64,000 bases of DNA, taken from NCBI GenBank assembly GCA_902806595.1, contig CADCXC010000010.1:682001-746000 (forward strand), in the 5' to 3' direction. The notes under the pieces were generated by a model, which was given only the letters and a program-made list of their open reading frames with translations, had not been told where the DNA came from and ran no database searches. Positions within the stretch are counted from its first letter, which is position 1. Each line of letters starts with the position of its first letter. Made by a program: the position numbers and the translations under genes. Shown here in pieces: positions 21,131 through 32,727 of the stretch. This DNA comes from Pyrenopolyporus hunteri. Lineage: Eukaryota; Ascomycota; Sordariomycetes; Xylariales; Hypoxylaceae.

Positions 21131-23274
21131 ATAAGCTCACCAAACTAGCATGAGCAGTGCTCTAGTTGCGACATACAGGACTCATAGCAGGTTAACTTAT
21201 TAACACTATCTTCAGCACATGAAAACGGAGAATCATACTCTAGAAGCCCAGTTAATGTATTCTATCGAGAAATGGATCATTCACAAATTACCGGGTGGCA
21301 ATGTCAGCAACATCGAAATACGGATATAGGGGCGTGACACTCATAAGACTACGCACGAGTCCGACTTGGTAATATAGAATAAATTGGACGCGTCCTCCCA
21401 TTGTACATGGAAGCGTAAGCCGCTATATCCCTGGAAACACCGGTTTGATGTTAGAGCTCCTATCACCGCTGGCTCGTAGCGGGAACCCGGATTTCGGGCC
21501 CGATGTAGCGTTGTTGCTCTTCACTCTTTGCTAGCCTTCGAAACAGCATTAATAATGAGAAGGGGGGGCTAAGAGTCGCGTTGTAAGTGAAATGAAATAC
21601 AATAAAATCCGGCTCGAGTAAACAGAACGAACCTAGTAAGCTTAGGTGTAGTGGATGCTTTTCGTAAACTATCTTAGAAGGCTGGGAAGACTGACTTCTG
21701 AAGGGGACAAATCTTCTTTTACGTAGCGTTTTGACGTTACTGCATTCTTTCGAGGCGCTTTCCTATTACTTACGATAAGAAATATTCTGCTGGGACATGT
21801 ATCCTAATCGTACGTTGCATCTACTCATCATACCACACCATATTAGTTGCTCGGCTGTAACTCTCCGGATTGCCAAGGTGACACAGCGAGGTTCGATATT
21901 CGGTGACTGACTCTTCGCTGCCCGCCGATCCACCTTAAATACCAGACTTTGATGATTTATTAACGAGTTACAACTAACTTTACTGCCGAGGGCCATAATG
22001 GTGAGGCTTTATCGGGCGTGACTATCTAAATCATTGAGGATCTAGATACCCCGTATCTCTCTAGGTAGAAATTATAGAAACGTATACCGTACAATGGAAC
22101 CTTACCTTATACCGCCCATAGGAGCCCCCGTGGGCTATAATGTCACAAGGGGGGCTAGTGTGCCTTTCCGCGCCCAACTCTAATGGACGCGCTGGTATCC
22201 GCTCCATTTATTCCAACTCTGCTTGCATATAAAAGCTTCATCCAGCATAGAAGTAGTCCAAAAGCAGCTCCTCGGCGTCCTTTAACGGTTTTTAGCTGAG
22301 GGGTTTCTCAGAGTTACTATCACACTGGTAGGCGATACTGATATTTTCGTAGGAATTCGGTAGGAAAGATTTATAGGGAAGCGGGAATGAGTTGAGAGAA
22401 GAACACTAGACATTGACTATAAATTTCCAGGTAATATTCCTGGGCCAATGTTAACTTCCTTACTCCCTTAGGTGCTGAACCTAACCCTAACCCTAGCCCC
22501 TGATTACCCCAACCTCAATCTTACCCTAACCCTAACCCTCATTGTACTACAATCCCCCAAGATGAGATGTTGAGAATTCTCGTTACTTGACTAGATCAGT
22601 TAAGTCCAAGTGTTGATGCTGATAAAGTGGTTCCATCGCTGTATGTCTAGCCTCGTGACATGTTTCAAATAACCTAATTTGTAATCAAAACAACTAGCTA
22701 CCTACATAAGATAATAACTACGACGGATCGAGGATAGGGATAACCACCATAGCGATGATCGAAAGGATTCAAACGTATCCATCAGAGCTGCGAAAATGTA
22801 GGCAGGGAACATTTTAATATTAGTGGCTGATCTTGCGTGGGAATATTTTGAGTACCCCCCAGCTCTGTTGTTTTTCGCGTCTACTCGAAGCCGCCAGGTC
22901 AAGGTGTGTAAGGTGTAAGATCGATATGCATATTTCCTTCATGGCAGTAGCAGCCTTGTTGATATCTGTAGGACAGTAGCATAGATGTAACCGAGTTGTT
23001 TGATCTTATTCAATTTGGATGAAGCCGTTGGGCGTGGCAGGAATATCGGCGGCCGTTTGCATGCGGCTTACACGGAAGAGCGGGAAGACGCAAACGCAGT
23101 CTTCCTAAGTCCGTAAGTCGACCAAGAACAAACGCAGCGTTGAGTGGTTGGGTAAAACAGGATGGAATACGCACATATAGAGGACGATGCTGCGCTCCTT
23201 GTCGACATTATGGTAAAGTCTTGAACTAGTATCTAGGTAGATTTTACATCGCTTATTTTTCCCCAAATCCAATA
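21131..23274. other. Gene-poor region containing interstitial telomere-like repeats
   Basis: No supportable gene. The sequence is AT-rich and holds the CCCTAA block described separately at 22480-22539. The last few hundred bases before 23275 are the dynamin promoter. Confidence 0.5.
22480..22539. repeat. Interstitial telomeric-type repeat (CCCTAA)n, partly degraded
   Basis: Two nearly perfect runs occur at 22480-22495 (CCTAACCCTAACCCTA) and 22524-22539 (CCCTAACCCTAACCCT). The 28 bases between them look like mutated copies of the same unit. TTAGGG/CCCTAA is the telomere repeat of most filamentous ascomycetes. The orientation on this strand is that of a left chromosome end. Confidence 0.85.
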
Positions 23275-25820
23275 ATGGCCGGGTCCGAGGAAGAAGTACA
23301 GGCTAGAGGTTTCTGTGATCCAACCCTTCTCAACAAGATTGACGAATTACGACGTCTTAATATTTCTCCCATGGTTCCATTACCTCAGGTTCGTTTATAA
23401 TTGTTTGTCCTCACCTTCGAGTAATGCTGACATGGCTAGCTTGTCGTAGTCGGTGACCAATCAGCTGGCAAGTCTAGCGTCCTCGAGGGCTTGACCGGAC
23501 TCTCCTTCCCACGAGCCGTCAATCTTTGCACTCGCTATGCCACGGAGATCATATGTAGGCGAGATGATGCGGAGAGTATTACAGCATCTATAAGGCCTGC
23601 TCCTGGTTCTTCTTCGGAAAGGGCCATCGAATTGCAAGAATTTAGAGCGGAATTGCCGACTAAGGACCGCAATAGTAAGAAGCTACAGGATGTTTTCTAT
23701 CAGGCGAGCTTTTCCCCACTAGGCACGTATTATTAATGAGTTTCATGGCCATATTAACCTCGACTTAGGCCTCTATAGCGATGGGCCTTCGCTTAGAGAT
23801 TGATGCATCCGGTCCGGCCCCAGCATTCAGCGAGGACGTCCTGCGAATCGAGATCACCGGACCTAAAGAAGAGGACTTAACGATCATCGACGTCCCTGGT
23901 TGGTCTTAGTCACTGCAATGTTACCCCCTTAATCCATGTGGTGCTAAATCTGCGGAATAGGAATTTTCGGAGTTCCAACGCCAGGTATATTCCGCCTCAG
24001 AGCTCGCGTGATAAGTGCTGAATTGAGTAGGCGTTACGGGCAAGAGCGATATATCTCTGGTCAACTCGATGGTGATGAACTACATCCAAGAGCCACGGAC
24101 GATGTGAGTAGCCGGGGTAAACGTCTGAAGAGGTTCCGCTGACACGTCCTGTCTAGTATTCTTGCGGTCATACCATGCACGGCGGATATCGCAACTCAGC
24201 AGATCCTGGAGCGCGTAGAGAAGGTTGACCCGGAAGGCAACCGTACTATCGGCGTACTCACTAAGCCGGATCTTCTCACGGAGAAGGCGGCTAAGGAGGC
24301 TGTAGTTGACCTAGTGAAGGGCAACCGGTGGGATCTCCAACTAGGGTATTTCGTAGTACGGAATCGTGGCGCCGACGATTTAACTTCCGATCTTGCCCAG
24401 CGTAATTATGTAGAACGCGCCTTTTTCGGCGAGTCTCCCTGGAATCAATTAGACAAAGCCCGGCTTGGGATTCGTTCGCTTCGGTCCCAGCTTCGGGAAC
24501 TACTCTCGGAGCGCATCAGACACGGCTTTCCTAAGGTGAAAAGGGACCTGGCTGCCCGCCTAGAGGAGAAGAAACGGAAAATGTGCCTTATGGGACAGTC
24601 CCGAGAGAACACCGACCAGCAACGTGCGTATCTTGGCCGTATTGCAGCCGAGTTCTCGGATATCGGAAGATACGCATTAGAGGCATTCTATACTGGACAC
24701 AAGATCTTTTCTCAGAACCCAGAGCTGCACCTTGCTACTCGTATCCAGGAGATCAGCGAAGCATTCGCTCAGGAGCTATTCACGAGAGGACATTATCGTG
24801 AGTTTCAGAGACAAGGGGAAGTCGAAGCCCCCACACCTATAACAAATGATAATGAGGATGTGGGCACATCCCCATACCGGAGCGAAATCTACGAGATATC
24901 TTTCACGATACCTGATGAGGAATATTTCCCTGAGATATCAGGATTGTTGGCCGAACCGTTTTTCTGTCCGAATCCGATCAAACGGCAAATTATGAGTTGT
25001 ATCCGAAAGGTTTACTTAAAAGCTCGGGGCCAGGAAGTCGGCGCAGTAAGTCGTAGCAAGCCTTTCTATATGCTTTTTTATGTAATAATCTCTGAGATAA
25101 TGCTAACTAAATGGCCAGTTTGGAAACTTTGTGCTGTCCGCAACGTTTAAGGAACAGTCGCGTAGCTGGAAGGGGCTGACCATGGCTCACATTTCGAACG
25201 CCGTTCTTATCGTCCACCATTTCGTCGAAAACGCTCTGGTTGCGGGTTGCCCGGATGAGAAAGTCCGCTACGAGCTGCGGACATTTCTCATGGATGATCT
25301 CCTGGACTGCTATCGCCGCGCGATCAAGCACGCAGAGTTTCTCCTTCGCATCGAGTGCGAGGGCAAAGCTATTACTAGTAATCCGCAATTCACAGAGCTC
25401 CTCATCGAGAACCGACGGGCGCGCGAGTATCATAGGGTGGCGGAATTATCGCGGAAGGGAGGGTTTGCGTCGGCAGATGGAGACCGAGTTATTCCGCAGC
25501 ACCATATCGAGACTGCCATCTTCCAGTCGCCGGACGTTGTGGGCCAGATTTGCAGCGATATCCACGATGTGCTCGAGGCGTACTACGAGGTCGCCCGCTC
25601 GCGCTTCGTGGACGGGGTCTACCAGCAAGCCATCGACCACTTCCTGTTGAACGACGACAAGAGCGCGCTGCGGGTCTTCACCCCAGAGCGGGTGCTATCC
25701 ATGAGCAGCGAGGAGCTGAGGAGCATCGCCGAGGAAGACCCCAGTAGCAGGCGAGCGCGGCAGAAGCTAGAGCGGGAGATCGCCAGCCTGGAAGAAGCGA
25801 TCGAAGTGTTGCGCATCTAG
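23275..25820 (+). CDS. Dynamin-family large GTPase, seven exons
   Basis: Model: exons 23275-23388, 23440-23703, 23769-23898, 23961-23984, 24031-24103, 24157-25045 and 25119-25820, giving 731 residues. The GTPase domain shows GDQSAGKSS (P-loop), CTRYATEI (switch I threonine), DVPG and TKPD motifs. These are followed by a helical stalk and a C-terminal GTPase effector domain (about residues 630-725, ending SLEEAIEVLRI). There is no PH or Pro-rich domain, so it belongs with the Mx/Vps1-like fungal dynamins of unknown cargo, often multicopy in these fungi. Intron 2 (23704-23768) appears to start with GC: CAG|GCGAGC. No GT donor in the window keeps both frame and the conserved Q-A-x-x-x-M-G spacing. 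Exon 4 is only 24 bases. Confidence 0.88.
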
Positions 25821-27049
25821 CGGGAAAAGATCTGGTGGGCATGGATTATACGTAGGTAGATGAGATTATGTAATTCCAGACTCCCTTTAGCTATTCGCTC
25901 GACAGCCTGCGGGTGCTGACGTTGCATTCGGTTCGGTATGTGGAGGATGCAGGTAAGTACCCAATGCAACGGCGCAGATTCCGGAAGAAGAATCCGTCAT
26001 GCCCAACGTCAGGCTACGCATCTCCCAGCCCTGCCGCGCCGCCTTGGGGACCGAACAAACATGGCTCGAGGTAGTCCCGCCAGAAGAGGTACTTATATGC
26101 AACTATGTGCCGGTTGGGAAATTCGTAGCCAAAGTGGAATTACCTTAGTTGTCATAGGCAGCCCACCGGAGCACACGTAGCAGGACGACATGTAAGATCG
26201 CGAGGTAGCGAGGCGGAATATACCTCATACCATACCTGCAGGTTGCAGCAAGTCAGCAGTCGATAGTCGCCAACCAGACACGATCCCATTAAGTCTCCAG
26301 CTTCGAGTTCGGGACGGACCAAGAGGCGCTAGGCCCGGCGGATCAGGTACCAAGACAGCGGCTTGGTCGGGCGCTCGAGTGGAGACGCAGGTAATATATA
26401 CCAACATACGTCAAATGTGGTGACTTGCATACTGAGCCAAACAGATTACCCAGGCGGAAACCTCTCATCTCATCATCTATACCTAACCAAGTTGATTGGA
26501 ACAGCTAGCTACCTGCATGTATGTACTAGACCCGACAACCCAACAATATCGACATGAAGTAATTATCCTATCCGACATGCAAAAACGACCATGAACGCGT
26601 AAAGGGGGCATGAAAACAGCAAAGGCGTAAAATAGTAACAGGGGCTTTTTTTGAGAAACAAAAAAGAGAGAATCTCCAAACACCACGATTTACCGTTCCA
26701 AAAGTGAATATGAGAAAGGGAAAGAAACAGAAAGGGAAGAAATAAAACTTCATGCGCTATGCTGATCTAGACAATTATCATCTTGACGTGTCACGATGCC
26801 CGACATTTGAATCCATCCGAATCTAGGTAGGGTATAATAACGATACGCCGTCGCCATGCCTATATACGACAAAGGGAAAAAAAGCAGGGGGTTGGGAGAA
26901 GGGGGGGAACGAGGTAAAACAGGGTAGCGTAGGTAGGGAAGTGAAGTCAATAGGAGAGAAAAACAAAAGGTCTAGCCCTATGCGGGGTAACGTTGGGCTG
27001 CCTCTCGGCGCAGACGAGACGCAGCCAGCGGACCGGGACAAGCTGCTTG
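25821..27049. other. Convergent intergenic region
   Basis: This is 3' flank of the dynamin gene and of the SprT-like gene. Purine-rich stretches (26640-26740 and 26870-26960) are present. Several ORFs near 25,900-26,400 lack coding character. Confidence 0.45.
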
Positions 27050-28099
27050 TCATAGTAAATCCCGGCCCAGTAAACGTACATCAGCAGGCCACAGCCTGCA
27101 TTGGTGATGGTTCGGCAGAATATGGTCCCCGGCGGCCGGGCCGTGCGGCCACGGCAGGCCCCAATCGGCGTCAAAAGCCGTCTCTTTCGGCAGGCCAGTT
27201 TCGAAATGGCTAAGCTCAGCTTCCATGTTACGGAGGTAGAGGAGGTCCTTACCGGCCCAGTCGTCGATGAGCTCGGCGATGCGCCTAAACCCGTCGGTAT
27301 GGCCGCACTCCCTCGAATGAAATCCGCAGAAGACGAAGAGGTAGCTGTGAATGAGCTCGTGGATGAACGTCGATATGAGCAGGCGCCGGTTGTATTTTCT
27401 GTCTTTCAGAATGTCGCGTGATAGGAAGATCAGCGTCTCGTAGCCTTTAGCGCGTGGAGACTCCCTTAGCGCGGTGGTGCCGATGAGAGAGCTAGGGAGG
27501 TTCCTCCAGGCCCAGGTGACGCGGCCCTTCAGTCGGCCACGGAAAAAGATCTCGTTGACGGCGTAGAATATGCCTTGCAAGGCAACGTCGTCTATGTCGA
27601 ACTCGGCCTCGGGAGACTTGGGGGAAATGAGGCTTCTTAAAATCCGCTCGTGCCGGGAGAGCCCGCTCCGGCGGCGAGGGTCGTCTAGGTCGGCTTTGAC
27701 TAGCCTGGCTGCCTCGTCGTGACCCTTGTCTTTTGGATACAGCGGTAGGTTCATGCCGGGCGGATCCGACGTCGGCCGCACCCTGAAATACTCGCAAGGT
27801 CCGGGCGGCGCCGGTGCTTCGGGTTCGGCATCGGCCCTCTTGATGACGAAGAAGGCAGGTTGGGCCACGGTCTGCTCGAAGTTTGCGCCTTGGAGGGCGC
27901 CAGGATGGCCGACGAGACGGTAGCGCTTGGAGGGTTGGGACATTTTGAAATCATCTGGTAGACTAGAGAGTTCGGAATAGCTAGGACGGCGTTTCTTGTT
28001 GTCGAAGTGGTGACGGCGCTGGCGATATGGGCCGTCAGGGAGAGATGAATCGCTCGAGGAGCGCGACATCTCCGTCCCTCCGACGTACCAGCTGGCCAT
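27050..28099 (-). CDS. SprT-like zinc metallopeptidase domain protein
   Basis: A single uninterrupted frame of 349 residues. The SprT-like core spans about 170-285. It contains the zinc motif HELIH (H247, E248, H251), then a downstream histidine in CGHTDGF (H267) at the position of the third ligand in this family. The RGRLKGRVTWAW segment before it matches the first strand of SprT folds. The N-terminal 150 residues are basic and Ser-rich, with no recognised domain. The family includes the DNA-protein-crosslink protease Spartan/Wss1 group; a DNA-repair role here is only inference. ATG 28099 is used; a second ATG ten codons on is possible. The last 40 residues are unlike the family and may reflect a missed intron. 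Confidence 0.78.
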   Translation of the reverse strand: MASWYVGGTEMSRSSSDSSLPDGPYRQRRHHFDNKKRRPSYSELSSLPDDFKMSQPSKRYRLVGHPGALQGANFEQTVAQPAFFVIKRADAEPEAPAPPGPCEYFRVRPTSDPPGMNLPLYPKDKGHDEAARLVKADLDDPRRRSGLSRHERILRSLISPKSPEAEFDIDDVALQGIFYAVNEIFFRGRLKGRVTWAWRNLPSSLIGTTALRESPRAKGYETLIFLSRDILKDRKYNRRLLISTFIHELIHSYLFVFCGFHSRECGHTDGFRRIAELIDDWAGKDLLYLRNMEAELSHFETGLPKETAFDADWGLPWPHGPAAGDHILPNHHQCRLWPADVRLLGRDLL

Positions 28100-30685
28100 T
28101 TGACATTGCTCGAGCGGGTTCTCGATCGATATCGAAGCAAGTCGGACGTGGTGCCAGCCAGAGATGGCGGGAGAGTAAGAGATAGAGATAGCAAGATGGC
28201 CTGAGCCGGGACTTCGTTGTCAAAAAGACGACTCGCGAATCACCGCCGACGATTTCTCGGAATATCCGTGCCAGAACCCATACAGCGGAGGGGGTGGGAA
28301 AGCTGAGCTATTCTCGACTGCAGGGACGCCACGACAATCAATGGACGTGCAGGATGCCTCTTGGAGGAAAAGACTGCCTCGGATTGGTGGTGGTTGACGC
28401 ACGCAGAAGTAGCAGCCGGCTAAGCTGGGCTGTTAGCCTCACTCTCCAGGCAAGCTAGTTCTGGCGCCGTTGACTGGCGGGATGATGGTGATATGTGGAG
28501 GTATTAAGAGTTGCAGCCCCTCGGACAAGGCAACGCCAGAAAGCCCACTTTCTTGGAGAGGGGAGGACGTGCTTGCGACCAGAGTCCTGGCTTGGGCGGG
28601 ATGGGATCTTGGCTGACGAATTTTTAGAATCCGAAGCTGCTCGAACTTCTTCCCGTGACCGCTCAGCACGAGTCAGTTTTTCCGTCTTTCGCCTCTCTCT
28701 TGTCGCCAATTTGCCCACCTCCACACACAAGCGTTAGGGGGCCGGACGTAATAGTGGAGAAAAAGGCAAGGGATACGATTTGCTTGTCCGAAGCCTCGAC
28801 GGGCAGGGCAGGCGGGATAAAAGAAAAGATAGATTTCCCAGTTCTAACCTAGCAGGATCGTCGATTGCTAGGACCAGAGAGGTGCATGGGGGATAGGAGC
28901 CGAGGAGGAGGAGCGCGCTGGGGACGGGGAGAGCGGTGTAAGGAGAATACGACGGAGAGCCGGGACAGAGCCCATATGCAGGAATTGCAGATAGGTATGC
29001 TTACAGTACAGTACACATACGACATGCCCCGATGGCCATGCCAACAGAGCTTTCGAGACGGGATTTGCAGTAGTGCAGTGGCGTCGAACCGGTCGTCTAT
29101 CCTACTTGCTTAACCTTACCTCTGCTTTACCCATCGACCGTCTCGGGTGCCGGGTCTGGAAGTCTGGTTGCGCCAATACCGAGAGACGAGAGGAGTGGGC
29201 AGTGGTTACGGTGCATGCGTATGTATAATGATTGTACAGCGAAGAGGAACGGGAGCGAAGAAAGGAGAAGGGAGAAATAAAAAAAAAAATAAATAAAAAA
29301 TAAAAAAAGAGGGCGAAGGAGATAAGCCGTGTTGAATTTTGACAACGCAGCAAGTAAGCGACCACGAACCGTGGCTCTCGGCATTAAATGGCCATTTTCC
29401 TTGGAAACGGTGTCTCGTAACAGGAGAACAGAAAAATAAAATGAAATAGAATAAGATACCTAACAATGATCAGATAGAATCTACAGGTACATGTAGAGAC
29501 TTGACCAGAGGGAAAACCTGCCAGTCTAGACCTTGCGATACGCTGCAATCTACGGCGGCGTAATGCAGTGTGTGCAGGTGGCGATTCGATGTGTACCGAT
29601 GTTGAGTGATGCCGGGAGTGGGATTTGAGAAATGGACCCACAAGTCCTAGGAATTAATGTTACTAAGAACATGTGCCTCGAGTACCCAAGTACCTAGGCA
29701 GCTATGTACCTACCTAGGTACCTACCGTAGGTATCTGCTAAAAGAAGTACCAGAAGGAACGTACTTCGTCCACCTACCTCAACTGCTACACTAAAGACCA
29801 GAAAGAGAGGCGACTAGAAAACGATTGGTTTCTCTTCATGCGACGCATTGCTGGCATTATGTCTTTTTAGTCCCCAGTAAGTGTGGGTCATCGTCCGAAA
29901 CTGGAACACCCCCTGTCTCCCTACTAATTTGGGTGGCTTTCTATTGGCTAAGACGACGCCCGCCAGACGGAACCAACCTCTGATTTGCTGCCTCACGTTT
30001 TGCAGTTGGCTCAAACTGTCAATTAAAAGCTTTGATACTTGCGCAATACACTAATGATTTTTTTTTTTTTTGTTGAGACCAGGAACATCGAACACACGTT
30101 GCCATCTTCGATCCTCCGGGGGGACATTAACACCGAGATCCTAACAAATTGCTTGTGAGGGATAATAAAAGAAAGTAATGTTGGGAGCTATTGATATTAA
30201 GTATCGAAGTATCAACAACTATGTGGAAGAAGAAGCAAAATAAGAGAGGAAAAAGTAGGAAAAGGAAAAAGAAAAAGCCACAGGATGCCCCTCTACTCTA
30301 ACAAGTAACATTCGCCCCTGTCTCATCCACTGACGTCCATCCCGATCCACATGCGCTTCCCACTGACGCCCTCGCCTCCCCCGACCCAGCCAATGATCTA
30401 TAAAATATCTTGATAAGATAGCGCAAACCCGCCTCGACTTCTAGTGTTTCATCGCTCATCCGTTGCTGTCGATCCCTTCTGGTTAGAACCCGAGTAGTGA
30501 GATCATGACCCGACCTCCGGGTGTATCAAGAGAGATTAATGGTAATCAAAATCTGCCAGCCTGCGTGTCTATCTCGTGTGACGTGGTTTAACATTTTTCC
30601 CCATCCCCCCTTGCTCGGACAACGGTTGGACGGGGTATCAGACGAGCCATAATCTTGAAGCGGAGCACGTCAGGTGCCGGGGTCT
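28100..30685. other. Intergenic region with low-complexity tracts
   Basis: Upstream flank of the SprT-like gene and downstream flank of the F-box gene. It holds an A-rich tract at 29271-29310, a 14-base T run at 30058-30071 and a TACCTA/TAGGTA cluster at 29680-29735. Short ORFs here look like chance. Confidence 0.45.
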
Positions 30686-32727
30686 TTAGATTCCGCTGTG
30701 GATGCGGCCAGCCCCAAGGTTCTGTACGAACCGGACATCTCGAGCCTGTCGTTCCAGCGCTAGCCTCATTCTCTCGCTGTACATCTGCTCCTCCTCCTCT
30801 GCCGCCACTTCCTCCGGCGTCTTGGTATTCTCCTCGAAATCTTCCGGGGAGAACCCAGGTCTGGACGAAAAGCTGAGCATTCCCAGCCTCTCCCCCGTCC
30901 AAAGCAGGATGTCGTCGTCGTTGACCCGCACCTCGCCATCCTGCTCGGTCGTCCGCGTCGGGAGAATCTTCCTCGCGATGTCGTCCGACCCGTGCATCGA
31001 CCCAAACAGTGAGCGCTGAGCGATCCTCTCGGACTTACCGATCTTGTGGCGGCGCACCTCTGTGAACCCGTCCCTCTCGACCCACTTTAGGTAACCTTGG
31101 CCGTCGGAGAAGACTATCCGGGCACCGTGATTCATGACCGAGAGGAGCTTCGACTGCGAAGCCGTCTGCCGGTTCTTCACCGGGGATTTCTGGATGACCG
31201 ATGACCGCGACGCGCCGTCGGCGCTCGAGGACAGGCCGTATAGCTCCAGCGACCCTTTAGTGCTGTATTCGCCGCACGCTATCAACGTTCCCCCGCCGCC
31301 GGCGCTCTTGGCCTTTGCGGCTAGTTCCTCGGAGGGTTGGAAGCGCTGGCGAAGGTCGCTGTCAAGGCTGGTGAGAGGGAAAGGAAGCGACGTGAGGCTA
31401 CATAGCCTTGCGCCTGAGTGGACTGACCCCTTGATAGCTGGAAACATGCGCCGGTCGTAGTGTAATATGTTCGAGAACCGGCCCGCCACGAAGATGTCGT
31501 CGGATAGCTGGCCGCTGCCGCTCGAACGATCGAGGTGGAGGATGCTCTGTGGCCCCGATTGGGCAAGGGAAGCGTATGGAGCGAGAGGTCGCGGATCCAA
31601 GACATGGGAGAAGTCCCGGTCAATCTTCCTACTAATATTATCCAATCGCATTTGATATTCATCCCGATATACAGACCTCGCTCTGAAGTCGTGCAGATGT
31701 AGGCCGTGGAGCGTCCCGACCGTCAGAGGGAAGTTGGGATCAGCCGCAGAGAGCGTAGTAATCGACCACTCAAAGGGGTGGTTCCCTATGACCCGTAGCG
31801 TCTCGAGGTCAACCTCGATAAGATCTGAGCTAAAGTTAGCAGGCGTTTCCACCATTCGAAAGGGAGTAACTCACGGCTCTGGACAGCAAAGAAAGCTATC
31901 CGATTCTCATTATCGATGCTCACGCATTCGGTGACCCCTGTGTTGATCATCTTTGAACGCTTGGATAGGTCGGCGCCCGGACCGTCAGCACAGAGAATAC
32001 CAGGGTCGGATCTGGACAAGATGGAGCCTTTCCTATCCCGAGTACCCTTCACGTCCCACAAGCAAACGGAGCCGTCCTCGAGCGGTGACACAGCGAAAAG
32101 CTCGTCCCGGCTCGAAGACGGCCTGTATAAAGCGATACCGCTGACATCCAATTGGCCTCTTAGCGAACCAGCTTGAATTTTGGGCTGTTCGAACCAGCTA
32201 ACGGAGATAGGCCCGTATCGATGAATATACTCGTTATACCAGTTGGTCTTCTCGTCCGGAAACGTCGGGTCCCAATTAGCAGCGATGCGAATCTGCTCTC
32301 GCTTCCTCTTCTTCGAAGATAACTGAGACAAACTCTCGAGCCGGCTCCAATGCACATCGCTTTGGTCGTCCTGCGCCTGGTTCACCTGGCCCGGTACCAG
32401 GGATACGACCCCCAACGCCGCGCCATCCTCGTCAACCCAATCAGGTCCGAACCGATAAAGCCTAATGCGTTCTCTCACGGCCGAGGCAGACAAGCTTCTG
32501 TCTCGCCAAAACTTATCATCTCGACATAATCCTAGGAAGTGTTTCGAAACGCTCTGGAGGGTAACGACGTCGCGCGAGTTGAGGACTTGAGGTAGTAAAC
32601 AGATTCCTTGTTAGTAGGAACTTTAACCTCGGTGAGGGAAAGCACAAGTCCAGCGACGAGACTTACAGGATAGTATATGGAGGAAGATCTCATGTGGAAG
32701 GGTTTCGAAGAGGCTGGCGCCGCTCAT
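30686..32727 (-). CDS. F-box protein with degenerate beta-propeller-like C-terminus
   Basis: Model on the minus strand: exons 32727-32667, 32585-31875 and 31824-30686, giving 636 residues. The start is fixed by an in-frame TAG two codons before ATG (TAG GGG ACC ATG). Residues 8-50 form an F-box: LPHEIFLHILSFLNSRDVVTLQ, then SKHFLGLCRDDKFWRDR. This predicts binding to Skp1 and a role as substrate receptor of an SCF ubiquitin ligase. The remainder has scattered WD-like blades (SVCLWDVKGTRD, TLHGLHLHDFRAR, IACGEYSTKGSLELYGL). They are too divergent to count, so a beta-propeller is inferred. The C-terminus is a charged helix (EEVAAEEEEQMYSERMRLAL). The target is unknown. Confidence 0.85.
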
